A stretch of 64,000 nt of DNA from Tupaia tana (GCA_026018925.1 JAKSZU010000016.1:59587575-59651574), one strand, 5' to 3'; counted from the stretch's first letter, positions 33,771 to 44,330 are shown. Program-made: numbers and translations. The notes: a model not told the origin generated them from the letters alone.

Positions 33771-34217
33771 TTTTTTTTTTTTTCTATAGGGTGCATGCAC
33801 TCACCAGAGACAGAAAAAGAGATAGAGAGAAGGAAAAAGTGGGAAATCACCCCTCAAGGGGCCAGCAGATGGCATGGTGGTTACAGCGTTGGAATTCCCA
33901 CACAGCCAATGGCAGCTCAAGTCTCAGACCTGGTGACTTGCTTTCTCTCTCTCTCTCTTTGTCTTTCTCTGGGAAAATTCATGTGATAAATAAATAAATA
34001 AATGTAAAATAAATAATTCTAAAAATAGAAAGAAATAAATCACCTCCCCAAAGGGGATGGCCACATTGAATCCCTTCTCCTCCATTCTTCTGTTGAGATT
34101 TTGGGCCACACGCACATGTACCTGGCCTGATTTTCAAGCTCCTGGGTCTGGGACTTGAACCACACAGTCAGTCATGTGAGATCCAGTCACCCTAAACTCT
34201 GTGCCACCTGCTGACCC
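33771..34217 (-). mobile_element. SINE-O, minus strand, split by SINE-S
   Basis: Host duplication CAAAGTGTGTTCTTT (33756-33770) and CAAAGTGCATTCTTT (34218-34232), 13 of 15 identical. Interrupted in its AAATCACCCC core. Confidence 0.9.
33857..34035 (+). mobile_element. SINE-S nested in SINE-O
   Basis: Opposite orientation to its host. The host motif AAATCACCYC is found on both sides (about 33843 and 34039). Confidence 0.88.
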
Positions 34218-34232
34218 CAAAGTGCATTCTTT

Positions 34233-35330
34233 CATGGGGTGGGGGAAGATCATCAAGCTTATTCATGGCCTTTTCCTGTATCTCTGCTTAATTTTCCAAG
34301 AACCTTTATATTGGGAATAGAATCCTTGGAGATGTACTGGCATTTTAAGGTTACCAGATGGATAATACTCCCTTTGTAAACTAATAAATGGACCACCTGG
34401 CCTAAGAACCAGGAAGTTCTGTTTTAAAAAGAATCACTCTAAGATTCTGACCTATGCTGGGAACTAAAAAACTAGAGTTTTTGGACTGATCATATCGTAG
34501 GTCACATTCTGTATTGTGGAGACCTCATCAAGGTATAGCCCTCCTACAGCATAGCAAGCACCAGCCAGCTGTCTCCGTGGGGCACTGTGCATGTCTATGG
34601 CTCTTGTTTCCCCCAGGATGCTCTGTTCCAGCTTTCCCTGTGTGTCCGGCACAGCTCCTGGCATAAGGCCTCACAACATGGCAGGCTGCTGAGTCAATGT
34701 TGATCTACTGCAGATCTGACTTCAGATTCCATCAGGGCAGTTTGTGTTTGAGAAACCAAACAGGAGTGAACAGAACCGGCCTGCCATTGGTCAGCTCAGC
34801 AGTCTGAAGATAAAAGCTGTTTAAAATGAGTCCAATGCCTCTGACTTTCTGAGTCTACCTTTGTTCCCGTGACCCTTTGAATGAAACAAATTTACCTCTC
34901 CCAAGGAACCCTTAAAAGCACACTCTTACCAATGCTGGATCTATCTTTTTAGAACTCAAATCTTAAAACCCCCTCCTTAAATCACCTCCCACCCACCCAT
35001 CTAGAGTGACAGCAAACACAGATCTCAGCAAGTCAGACAGGCGGCCTAAATAACAGGACAAGGCCAGTGCAATGCCCAGGACTGAAAAGCATACACATTC
35101 AGAGGTTCTAACTACACCCGACACGTGCTGAGAGCCCAGGACGGTCACCAGCAGCCATTGTGGGATGTTAGATCTATGCCATACAGTACATACTGCTTAG
35201 CACAGATAATAAAGTCCTTCTCAGTGGGGCCTCCAACAACCTGCTCTTTGCGTCTAGCCACTCCTACCTAGGTCCCTATACTCCACTCACATGACACCTT
35301 TCACAGCAATCTCTTGCCACCTTTGCTTGT
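34233..35330. other. No gene seen; largely repeat-poor
   Basis: About 1.1 kb without a recognisable SINE, unusual for this window. I find no exon-like open frame, and no conserved protein is recognisable in any frame. Confidence 0.45.
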
Positions 35331-35334
35331 TTAT

Positions 35335-36060
35335 TCCTTTTTTTTCCCCAATAAATATTTCTTGAGCACCTATTATGTACCACTCACTACAACAGGTGCT
35401 GAGGAAACAATGATGAATAAGGTCTGAGTTTCTTTCTTCATGGTGCTTATAATGTAGTATGGACATGGAGTCAACAGACAATCCCCAAACTGTGACAAGC
35501 ATTATGAAAGGAGAGTGCAGGATGAGACTGAAACATGCCGAAGGGGTTCCTTGTCAGGTCACAGAGAGAAGGGGTTAGAAAGGCTTCTCAGAGGACTAGA
35601 TTTCTAAGCTGAGGCTAAAGATGAGCAAAGGAAGCAAAGACGAGAGTGAGAGTTGGGATGGAGGTAGAGAAAAGGCTTCCTGAAAGAGGGAGCAGTAAAT
35701 GTTCCTCAGGAAACTGATGCTGTGTGACTGGAGGGTAGGATACTGGGAAGGTGAGCAGGGGGAAGACTTTACCAGGCCCTATCTCAAAATAAGGGGCACT
35801 TTGACCTAAGGGCAATGGGCAGCCACCAACAGGTTTTAATCAAGGACCATTTTGACCCAAACTTGCCCTTTTTAATAATCCATCTGGTGTGGTGAACAGG
35901 CTGAAGTGACCAAGCCCGGAAGCAAGGAGGACGATTAAAGGGCCTTCCTAATAAGCTAGCCAGACATGATGGTGGCTTGGCCTGGGGAGTAGTAATGACG
36001 CGGACAGCATGAACCAGACTTGGGAGATGGCGTTGTTAGGACTCAGAGATTGAGTGACTG
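35335..36060 (-). mobile_element. L2-type LINE, minus strand
   Basis: Starts AATAAATATTTCTTGAGCAC CTATTATGTACC, the antisense L2 3' terminus, with further diverged sequence (GGTTTTAATCAAGGACCATT) to about 36060. Confidence 0.6.
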
Positions 36061-36274
36061 TGGGGGAAGGCAAGAAGAGGATGTGTTAATGATGGACTTG
36101 GAGTGCCCTGACCTTCTACTTACTCTTTTTGACTTAATTTTCTCATCTTCCTCACAGACTCCCCAGGTACCTTCTCACCTGTTGCCCTCAACACTTGGTC
36201 CCATTGCTGGGTTACTACACAGTATTGTATGAAGATCTGTGCCCTTCCTCCTTGTTGCATTGGGCAGAGACCCT

Positions 36275-37215
36275 GTATTAGTCAGGGTCCAATCAGGAGA
36301 TGGAAACCACACAGTAATTTAAATGGCTAAAAAAATTTTTTTAAGTTTAACAATAGGTTTCTTCCATTAGTGAAAGAGAGAGAACAAAAGAAAAAGAGAA
36401 ACAGCACCCCCAACATGGACTTGTCCCCACAATCCAACCCCAGCTTCATTCAGCTGGTTCTGAATCAGGGCATGCACATACTCGGGGGCATCCCCAGACA
36501 CATTCCTGGAACCTTCCCATGTGAGTCAGCCTCACAGAATATCACATTTCACTGCTGTGCCATTGTCCAGCCACTGAATAGCTAGACGTTAATATACAGA
36601 ATTATTAACTAACAGGGGGTTGGAGCAAAGAGGGGTTATCTAATCAAAAGAGAACTCAAAAAAATACAGGATAAACAGAAGGTACAGCCACCACCCTGAG
36701 GTTGAGATGGTGTCCTTCAGGAAACTGACATTTGGTCATGCGAGATCCAGACCCTGGATGGTAGAGAAGTCACCATGTTACCACATCAGGGGTAGTTGCC
36801 AGAAAGCTGCCCTCCACAATTTGCCAGACCCTACTTTCTGAGGTTCCAAGGAAAGTCATTCCTGGAGCGGTATCTTGCCAGAGGCATTCTGTTGCAAAGT
36901 CAACCAAGAGGGAAACAACTGGCCACATGTGCTGCTGGCCACTGTACTACAGGAACTGCAGAACCCTGGTGCTACATTGCAGGAGCTTGGTACTGAGGAA
37001 GCCATGCCCACTGCAGGAGACTGCTTGAAGAGCACTGCAGAAAGAGAAGGAAAACAAACCCCTCCTTCCTGCAATGACTCTCCAGAGCCCTCAGTTAACA
37101 AGGTTTAACATTGTGCCAGCTGGCAAAGGAAAAAAAACTACATTATATGGTCTGCTCAATTTTTGAAACACAAGCAATGAAGGGTAAAGTTGAAGCCAAA
37201 ACCCAACAAATTTGT
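36275..37215 (+). repeat. Ancient unassigned interspersed repeat, copy C
   Basis: Starts TATTAGTCAGGGTCCAATCA and continues GTTAATATACAGAATTATTA, CACCCTGAGGTTGAGATG, CCTCCTTCCTGCAATGACTC and AACATTGTGCCAGCTGGCAA, collinear with copies A and B. About 200 bp near 36365-36590 is specific to this copy. Confidence 0.6.
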
Positions 37216-37600
37216 AACTGTCACAGACCCCATCCTGGTCATGGCTGCTGGAGTACCTTGGGAGCCTAGATGTTAACATGGCAAGTAAAGTTCAGAATGG
37301 CTTCCTTTCGTTTAAGGCTCCAGTGGGAAACAGGGCTGGGGGGAGGGGGTAAAAAGCCTAAACCAGGGTTCAGGCTATGGACTGTGGCCAAACTGGGCCC
37401 ACCATTTGTTTTTATAAATAAAAACATAGCCATTTTCATTTGTTTCCATATTGCCTGTCTGCTTTTATACAATAAGAGTTGAATAGTTACAGAAAAGCTG
37501 CAGGTCTGTAGTCTAAACTAAGGTCAGAATAGATCCCAGGGTTCAGCAGAAAGACAAGGCCCTGGGAGCCAAAGGGAAGTTGGCTTATCTCCAACGCCTT
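37216..37600. other. No gene seen
   Basis: Unassigned sequence containing a G-rich GGGCTGGGGGGAGGGGG tract near 37335-37351. Confidence 0.4.
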
Positions 37601-37604
37601 CTTC

Positions 37605-37720
37605 TTCTTAATGCCAGAGTGCACACGCACTCACCAGAGGTACAGAGAGCTCCCGGAGAGGCACAGTCATGCTGCAATTATTTTCCACCACTTCTCTCTT
37701 CTTCCTGTCAGGATTTTGGG

Positions 37721-37770
<50 letters not shown>

Positions 37771-37877
37771 CTCAGTGTGTTTTTTCAAGCAACTGGGGCT
37801 GGGATTTAAACCACACTTGGCCATGTAGAACCCAGCTCCCAGTGCACAGCACCTAATCACTGCACTATGGGGGTGGC
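37605..37877 (-). mobile_element. SINE-O, minus strand, with (CA)n
   Basis: Old long-type copy. A (CA)n microsatellite at about 37725-37768 expanded from the CGCACACACGC stretch. Confidence 0.8.
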
Positions 37878-37879
37878 TT

Positions 37880-38480
37880 TCTGATGACTTTCAAACAGCT
37901 GGTGTTCATGAGCCTGAGCACTGGACATCAGGATTCTCAGATTTCTGCCTGAAATCATCTCATCCTCTTACTTCTAAAAGGTGAGGTCTTATTCAACACA
38001 ATAGCCTAGCTGGTTACCCTGTCTTATTCCAGCTCTACATGGTGACTTCTGAGTCCCTGATTCACAGATCACTGTGTTGTCGGAATAGGTAGAGAAATTC
38101 CTCTCCCAAATAGCTTGACTCTGTTGTAGAGGAAATGGAGCATTATATGCAGCCTGAGAGCGCCACCTGCTTCCCAAATGAGCTTCCATGAATAGGCCTG
38201 AATCCAATGTGAGCTCTCAATTCAGGACCTAATGTCTAACATGGATGGACTCATTCACTCAAGGATCCCACAAGACTGACAGACCAAGTGGATATTTTAA
38301 AATAGCAATGAGAATTTAACAACCAAATGGGTGAAACATGGGCCATGAACATAGAGGTGCACCTGAGTTCTACAATAAGATGTCTACATTGTTCTTCAAA
38401 CACAACAGGCACATTTCTGACTTTGGGCCTAGAATTCTCTTTTCCTACACATTGGCATGCCTTGCTTTTTTACTTTAACT
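37880..38480. other. No gene seen
   Basis: Unassigned non-coding sequence. Confidence 0.4.
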
Positions 38481-38481
38481 A

Positions 38482-38527
38482 ACTTTCTTTTTCTTTTCTT
38501 TCTTTCTTCTTTCTTTCTTTTTCTTTC

Positions 38528-38584
<57 letters not shown>

Positions 38585-38604
38585 AGACACACACACACAG
38601 GGAG
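38482..38604. repeat. (TTTC)n T-run (GT)n compound microsatellite
   Basis: Pyrimidine-rich TTTC repeats, a pure T run, (GT)n of about 35 bases, then GAGAGACACACACACAC. It occupies the tail of the SINE at 38605-38762. Confidence 0.9.
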
Positions 38605-38762
38605 GTACATCCCAATAGAATTGTCATGCTCAGCCAGCCAGAATCATGGGAACACACCTGAGTAGCCTAATAGACTTCCAGTTGCAAACCTAGGAGGTTC
38701 CCATGTGGCTTCAGCTTTGTGGAACACTGCATTACTACTGTACCATTGTGACTGGCCTCATT
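38605..38762 (-). mobile_element. Older SINE, variant family (minus strand)
   Basis: Minus-strand reading starts GGCCAGTCACAATGGTACAG TAGTAATGCAG and continues CACATGGGAACCTCCTAGG; tail in the adjacent microsatellite. Same general layout as 33160-33416 and 39056-39282. Confidence 0.5.
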
Positions 38763-39000
38763 CTTTTTTAATCACCAGAGGACAAGTGTACTCATCAGAG
38801 ACAGACAGAAAGGTGGGATGGGAAGCACCCCACAACAGGGTATGGTCATGGTGCAATCCATTCTTCTCCATTTCTCTAACCTGTCAGGATTTTGCACATG
38901 GGCACACACTCCTAATGTGTTTTTCACGCTTCCAGGACCAGGATTTGAACTGCAATTGGCCATATGAGATCCCTTAACTACTAGGTAATGCAGCCAGCTC
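38763..39000 (-). mobile_element. SINE-O, minus strand
   Basis: Degenerate long-type copy; head ends GGTAATGCAGCCAGCTCC. Confidence 0.78.
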
Positions 39001-39055
39001 CATTTTTTTTGTAGTAACATATCCATAACATAATATTTACCCTTTTAATCTTTCT

Positions 39056-39282
39056 GTTGTTATTTTGTTCATGAGAGTATGAAACAGAGACAGAAAGCAA
39101 AAAAGACAAGCACCCTCAGTAGGGTCTCACACCACGTCTCCCCACAAGCCTTCCCATCCAGCCAGTATCATACACACTTTGCCCAGTGTGTACAGGTTGA
39201 CCAGGAAACGGGACCTAGTCTCCTACATGGACCCAGCATCACCTGAGCAGCACATTACCACTATGCCACCAAAATAGTCCTC
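39056..39282 (-). mobile_element. Older SINE, variant family (minus strand)
   Basis: Minus-strand reading starts GGACTATTTTGGTGGCATAG TGGTAATGTGCTG and contains CCTGGTCAACCTGTACACAC. Inserted in an L1. Confidence 0.5.
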
Positions 39283-39317
39283 TTTTAACCATTTTTAATT
39301 GTAAAATTCAGTACAAT

Positions 39318-39584
39318 AGTGGGACCAGCAGTTGGTGTAATGGCTATGTTGCTGGACTCCCATGTAGTCGGCCATGGTTTGAGTCCCAGACCCAGTAGCT
39401 TAAACTCACGCCAGGCATGTGTGCATGCATGCCCAAGATCCTGAGAGGAGAATGGAAGAGAAGGGATTGCAGCGTGGCCATCCCCTCTGGGGAGTGATTT
39501 CTCGCTTTCTGTCTCTCTGTCTCTCTTTGTCTTTCTGGTAAGCACACGCATCCTATAGCAAAAACCTCTCCAAAACAACAAAAA
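39318..39584 (+). mobile_element. SINE-L in L1
   Basis: Perfect 15-bp duplication AAAATTCAGTACAAT at 39303-39317 and 39585-39599. Confidence 0.94.
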
Positions 39585-39872
39585 AAAATTCAGTACAATG
39601 GCATTAGTACATTTACATTGTTACACAACCATCATCAAAACTATTTTCAGAACTTTTTCCTAACACAAAGTCAAACCCTGAATTAATTAAACAATAACTT
39701 CTCATTCTCCCCACCCCTAGCCCCATGTAACCTTTATTCCGCTTTCTGTCTCTATGAATTTGACAACTACAGATTACATAAACAAAACCATACAATATTT
39801 GTCCTTTTGTTTTATTCCACTTAGCATGTTTTCAATGTTCATCTTTGTAATAGAATGTACCAGAATTTCATT

Positions 39873-40113
39873 CCTTTTTTTGTTTGTTTCCTACAGGGTA
39901 TGTATACTTGCCAGAGAGAGAGAGAGAGAGCGAGAGCATCCCCAGAAGGGATGACTGCACCACAATCTCTTCTCTATTTCTCCCCTTGAGATCTTGGGCA
40001 TGCATGCACACATGCTTGGCATGTTTTTCAAGCCGCTGGATCCAGGATTCAGTCTGCACAGTTGACCATGTGGGATCCAGCCACCTTAACCTTCACACCA
40101 CAAGTAGCCGTTA
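39873..40113 (-). mobile_element. SINE-O in L1, minus strand
   Basis: Old long-type copy with a (GA)n tract. L1 resumes with GCCATTTTAAGACTGAG. Confidence 0.8.
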
Positions 40114-40399
40114 TGCCATTTTAAGACTGAGTAATATTCCATTTGATATATACACCAACTTTTGTTTACCCATTGATTTTGATTTGTCAGTGAATATTTT
40201 GGCTGTTTTCACCTTTTGATTATTGTGAATATTGTTACTATGGAACTTAAGGTTCTAATTTGCGTTTCCCCAATAGAGATGTTGAACATCTTTTCCCATG
40301 CTTACTGGCCACATGCTTATCTTCATTGGAAAAGTGTATATTAGATTCCCTTGCCAATTTTAAGAATTATTTTATTTATCATTATTTTTTTTCTTTTTT

Positions 40400-40610
40400 A
40401 AATTATTTTTATTTAACTTTATTTATTATTATTATCATTATTATCTTCCAGTTTGATCAGAGAGAGACAGAGAGAGAGAGAGGAAGTGAAAAAGCAAACC
40501 ACCAGGTCCGAGACTTGAACCATGGTTGGCCATGTGGGAGTCCAGCACCTTTAACCACCATGCCACCTGCTGGCCCCATTATTATTATTTTTCAATTTGC
40601 TACAGGGCAG
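40400..40610 (-). mobile_element. SINE-S, minus strand, plus a 3' SINE stub
   Basis: Full short-type copy to 40578 (head CACCTGCTGGCCCC), followed by a stub TTCAATTTGCTACAGGGC that looks like the 3' end of another minus-strand SINE. Confidence 0.82.
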
Positions 40611-40619
40611 GGTCAGGTC

Positions 40620-40975
40620 TCTCACAAAGAATGAGTACTCAGGGATATAGTCTGGTTGTTTCCCATAAGTGGCATAGTTCAGTAAAACACTTTTGCAGGT
40701 GTGACTCCCAAAAGGTGTTTCCCATTAATTTTATGCAAATACTTCTCATTTGTGGCCAAATCTGTGTGTTCTACAAAACAGTAGCCAGCTGGGATCCCAC
40801 AGAGGCAATTCTGGATAATCTTGACATTCATCACAGTCTCCCCCATGGCGACAAAGTCTCTGGAGATGAAGCTCTCATACATGTAAGCTCCAGGTCACCC
40901 ATCCACAGATGGCCACCATGTCCCTGCCAGGCTGGGACTCATCCAGGTTGAAGGCCAAAAAAGTGGGTGCCAGGC
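40620..40975 (-). pseudogene. TRNAU1AP: TRNAU1AP (SECp43) retrocopy, 5' part only
   Basis: Minus-strand, intronless fragment of the mRNA for tRNA selenocysteine 1-associated protein. The start region near 40911 reads WMGDLE after a small indel. One stretch then reads [20 protein letters not shown] up to AKVFY*, matching the first RRM, and homology runs on to the QPD..SPEYS segment near 40632. It breaks off there without a poly(A), so the 3' two thirds of the mRNA are missing. Several frameshifts and a stop make it non-functional. Confidence 0.88.
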
Positions 40976-41606
40976 TGTGCTGCAGGTAATGCCCACATAT
41001 TTTTCATTAATAGTTTTTGTTGTTTATATATCCATATATGTACTTAATTAATTAACAGGTATGTATTTTATACCTACAGCTGGAGATGGAGTGGGGAAAG
41101 GTGCTTCTAATCTTGAAAGGGAGCTAGACAAATACACAAATAATACAAAGGCATGAATGAGTGGGGAAGAAAGAGAAGCATTAAATGCAAGCTATAGACA
41201 GCTCTGAGTTTCAAATGAGTATCATTTAAGTACTAGCTGAAGAACCTCAAGGACTGAACCAAGCTCTGCTTAAGTCCCAAAGCAGACAGACAGGATCACT
41301 TGCCATGGACCTTGGGCATGGGAGTTGGCTGAATCTCTATATCTCTACTACTTCATGGGGTACTTACAATGATTTACTGAGAAGCTAAAGAAAGAGACAG
41401 AGCTTTATAATATGTGCCTATTTATGCTCACTTAAGGAACTAAGGTCTATTCCCAAAGCATAATTTTGCTTGTTTGTCCCCTGGATCTGGAGTCAAATCA
41501 CTAAATAAAGTATAAAGTCCACTTTTAAATCTTATTCCAATGATGTAATCAGCATTAGTTTAGAGTCCTTGAGCTGGAAACCAAGACAGATGGAGGCGTC
41601 TGTTTT
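40976..41606. other. No gene seen
   Basis: Unassigned AT-rich non-coding sequence. Confidence 0.4.
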
Positions 41607-41624
41607 AAAATATCATTTTAGGGT

Positions 41625-41915
41625 GGGACCAGCAATTAGCGTAATGGCTATGTCGCTGGACTCCCATGTAGTCGACCGCGGTTTGCGTCCCAGACCCGGT
41701 GGCTTAAACTCACGCCAGGCGCGTGTGCGTGTGTGCCCAAGATCTCGAGAGGAGAATGTAGGAGAAGGGATTGCGGCATGGCCATCCCCCCCGGGGGGTG
41801 ATTTCTCGCTTTCTATCTCTCTGTCTCTCTCTGTCCTTCTGGCGAGCTCATGTGCCCTATAGTGAAAAACCTCTCCAAAAAAAAAGAATTAAGAAAATAT
41901 ATATATATATATATA
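41625..41915 (+). mobile_element. SINE-L with (AT)n tail
   Basis: Perfect 14-bp duplication TATCATTTTAGGGT at 41611-41624 and 41916-41929. The tail ends in (AT)n. Confidence 0.94.
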
Positions 41916-41929
41916 TATCATTTTAGGGT

Positions 41930-42160
41930 CAGGCAGTAGTGTCATGGTTAAGGCAGCTGGATTCCACGTGGTCAACTGCACGGTTTGAGGCCAAACCCAG
42001 CAGCTTAAAAAAACACATTATGTGTGTGTGTATGTATCCCAATCCCCCAAACCAGAAAGATGGCAGAGAAGGAATTGTATCCCTATAGTGTATGCTATCT
42101 CATTTTCCTCTCTCTCCAGCAAGCTCACACACCTCTAGCAAATAAAAAATACATTATACA
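41930..42160 (+). mobile_element. SINE-O
   Basis: Degenerate long-type copy beginning at CAGGCAGTAGTGTCATGG, immediately after the SINE-L target duplication. The two may share a junction. Confidence 0.8.
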
Positions 42161-42231
42161 TATATTATTTCAGAAGCTAGTAGAGCAAGGATGTTTAGCA
42201 ATCTGTTTATAAGCTAAAAAGAATGAGTTCA

Positions 42232-42516
42232 GGGACCAGGAAGTGGTATGGTGGTTAAGGCACTGGACTCCCACAAGGCTGACTGCAGTTAGAGTCCCGC
42301 AACCTGACAGCTTGAAAATCACGCTGGCCACATGTATACGCATGCCCAGAATCCCAGGAGAATGGAGGAGAAAGAACTATAGAGTGGCCATCACCCCTGC
42401 AGGGTGATTTCTCACTTTCCCTCTCACTGTTTCTCTCTCTCTGGTGAGCACATGTACCCTATGGCAAAAATCTTAAAAAAAAAAAAAAAAAATTATACTC
42501 ATAGCTAAAAGGAAAA
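42232..42516 (+). mobile_element. SINE-O
   Basis: Long-type copy flanked by AAAAAGAATGAGTTCA (about 42216-42231) and AAAAAGAATGAACTCA (about 42518-42533). Confidence 0.88.
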
Positions 42517-42544
42517 AAAAAAAGAATGAACTCATACCAAGAGG

Positions 42545-42700
42545 TGCAAAAAATGGAAGAAATCACTATCCAGGGTCTTAATCTGGGTCTTTTTATTACT
42601 TATATAATCTTAGGAACATTGTTAGTGTTTCCTCTTCTGGAAAATTGGGACAGTAATACTCACTGGGTTCTTGTAAAGGTTGTCAAAAGACAAAATTACA
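42545..42700 (-). mobile_element. MIR SINE fragment, minus strand
   Basis: CCTCTTCTGGAAAATTGGGA and GGTTCTTGTAAAGGTTGTC are decayed antisense MIR core motifs. Confidence 0.6.
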
Positions 42701-42754
42701 AGAAATTCAGTTGAAAGATCTAATTGACTTTTGTGATTCTAAAAAAAAAAAAAA

Positions 42755-42970
42755 AGGCCAGTTGCAGTGGCACACACCGGTAGCCCCAGATACTTGGGAA
42801 GCTGAAGCAGGAAGATCATGAATCAATGGCCAGTGTGGGCAACATACCAAGAGCCTATGTGAAAGGCTGGGCATGGTGGCATGGCCTTGAGGTTCCAGCT
42901 AATTAGGAGGCTTAGACAGGTAGATTAAAACATAGCAAGACCATGACTTAAAAAAAAAAAAAAAAAAAAA
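42755..42970 (+). mobile_element. 7SL-derived Alu-like element, two monomers in tandem
   Basis: First monomer GGCCAGTTGCAGTGGCACAC then ACTTGGGAAGCTGAAGCAGG, ending AACATACCAAGAGCCTATG. The second starts GGCTGGGCATGGTGGCATGG and ends in a long A run at about 42950. Both resemble FLAM/FRAM-like fossil monomers. 7SL-derived SINEs are known only from Euarchontoglires, which helps place the genome. Confidence 0.8.
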
Positions 42971-42978
42971 ACAATACA

Positions 42979-43225
42979 GGGACCAGCAGATGGCAAAATG
43001 GTTACATGGCTGGACTCCCACATAGTCGACCACAGTTCCAGTCCTGGACCTGGTGGCTTAAAACTCACACCAGGCACATGTGCATACACCAAAATCCCGA
43101 GAGGAGAATGTAGGAGAAGAGATTGCAGCATGGCCATCCCCACTGGGGGGTGATTCTTTGCTTTCTGTCTCTATCTCTCTGTCTCTCTAGCGAGTGCACA
43201 CACCCTATAGCAAAAATCTCTTTTA
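42979..43225 (+). mobile_element. SINE-O
   Basis: Long-type copy. ACAATACA occurs on both sides of the element. Confidence 0.87.
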
Positions 43226-43373
43226 AAAAGTACACAATACATATATGAGTAGAGGAATTATGTAAAGGACCTCCCATTGGTCAAGGATAGGACAATTTGA
43301 GCATAAAAAATAAAAATTAATGAAATTGAGAAACACTGGTTGTATTTTGAAAGATTCGCAAGTTGGGCCAGCA

Positions 43374-43415
43374 GGTGGTGTGGAGGTTAAGGCAGCTGGA
43401 TCCCACATGGCCTAT
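43374..43415 (+). mobile_element. SINE head fragment
   Basis: GGGCCAGCAGGTGGTGTGGA through CCCACATGGCC only; preceded by AAAGATTCGCAAGTT, a copy of the target sequence found twice more downstream. Confidence 0.75.
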
Positions 43416-43436
43416 GGAGCTGTTATATGTGTTGTG

Positions 43437-43570
43437 AGTGGAACAAACCAACTGTAAAACAATGTCTTTTAGACAATCAGGGAAATTATATTTTGGACTA
43501 TGAATCATTAGATAATACCAGGACAAGCTAATTTTGTCAGTTGCAAAATGGCATCATAGTTATGTGAGAG
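43437..43570. repeat. Ancient repeat, copy 1 of a local pair
   Basis: AACTGTAAAACAATGTCTTT, TAGACAATCAGGGAAATTA and TTTTGTCAGTTGCAAAATGG recur at 45352-45487. Family not assigned. Confidence 0.6.
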
Positions 43571-43578
43571 TCCCAGAC

Positions 43579-43750
43579 CTGGGGCCAGTAGGTGGTGTGA
43601 TTATTGAGGTGCTAGACTCCCACGTGGCCAACTGTGGTTCAAGTCCTGGACCTGGCTGTTTAAAATGCACACCAGGTGCACGTGTGTGTGTGATTTTTCA
43701 TTTTTCCTCCCTCCAGTGAGCACATGTGTCCAATAGTAAAGTAAAAAAAT
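43579..43750 (+). mobile_element. SINE, internally deleted long type
   Basis: Head and GCACACCAGGTGCACGTGTG are followed directly by a pyrimidine stretch and GTGAGCACATGTGTCC, so the AGGAGAATGGAGG core is missing. It is structurally between SINE-L and SINE-S. Confidence 0.8.
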
Positions 43751-43765
43751 AAAGATTCACAAGTT

Positions 43766-43965
43766 GGGGCCAGCAGGTGGTGTGCTGGTTAAGGCGCTGG
43801 AATTCCCACATGGCTGACGATGGTTTGAATCCCGGACCTGGCAGCTTGCTCCCTCATCCTCTCTTTCTCTCTGCCTTTCTCTGGCAAAAACTCATGTGAA
43901 ATAATAATAATGATAAGTAAACAAAATAAATAATTCTTTAAATAAAAAAAGAATTGTTTAAAAAA
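43766..43965 (+). mobile_element. SINE-S
   Basis: Perfect 15-bp duplication AAAGATTCACAAGTT at 43751-43765 and 43966-43980. Confidence 0.93.
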
Positions 43966-44092
43966 AAAGATTCACAAGTTCATAAAGACTCTCAAAGAAA
44001 AAAAGGAAACTCTATTAGAAACCCTGAAATCCCACCTTTAAAAAGGAAACGTAGGGAGAAAAAAAAAAAAAAAAAAAAAAGGAAGCATAGGG

Positions 44093-44330
44093 ACCAGCAG
44101 ATGGCTGGACTCCCATGTAGTCAATAGCAATTTGAGTCCAGGACCCACCAGCTTAAATCTCACACGGGGCACATGTGCATGTGTGCCCAAAAGCCCAGAG
44201 GAGAATGGAGGAGAAGGGATCGCAATATGGCCATCCCCCCTGGGGGGGGATGAATTATCACTTTCTATCTCTTTGTCTCTCTCTCGTTGGTGAGCACACA
44301 TGCCCTATAGCAAAAATCTAAAAAAGAAAA
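44093..44330 (+). mobile_element. SINE-L lacking part of the head
   Basis: GGGACCAGCAGATGG jumps directly to CTGGACTCCCATG, deleting the A-box half. The core is intact with GGGGGGGG expansion near 44242-44249. Confidence 0.87.

Larger units (their letters stand above)
39005..40370 (-). mobile_element. L1 (L1M-type) 3' region, minus strand
   Basis: Antisense L1 text: CATATCCATAACATAATATT, ACCATTTTTAATTGTAAAAT, TTTTATTCCACTTAGCATGT, ACTGAGTAATATTCCATTTG and GATTATTGTGAATATTGTTA. Three SINEs interrupt it. Confidence 0.75.
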
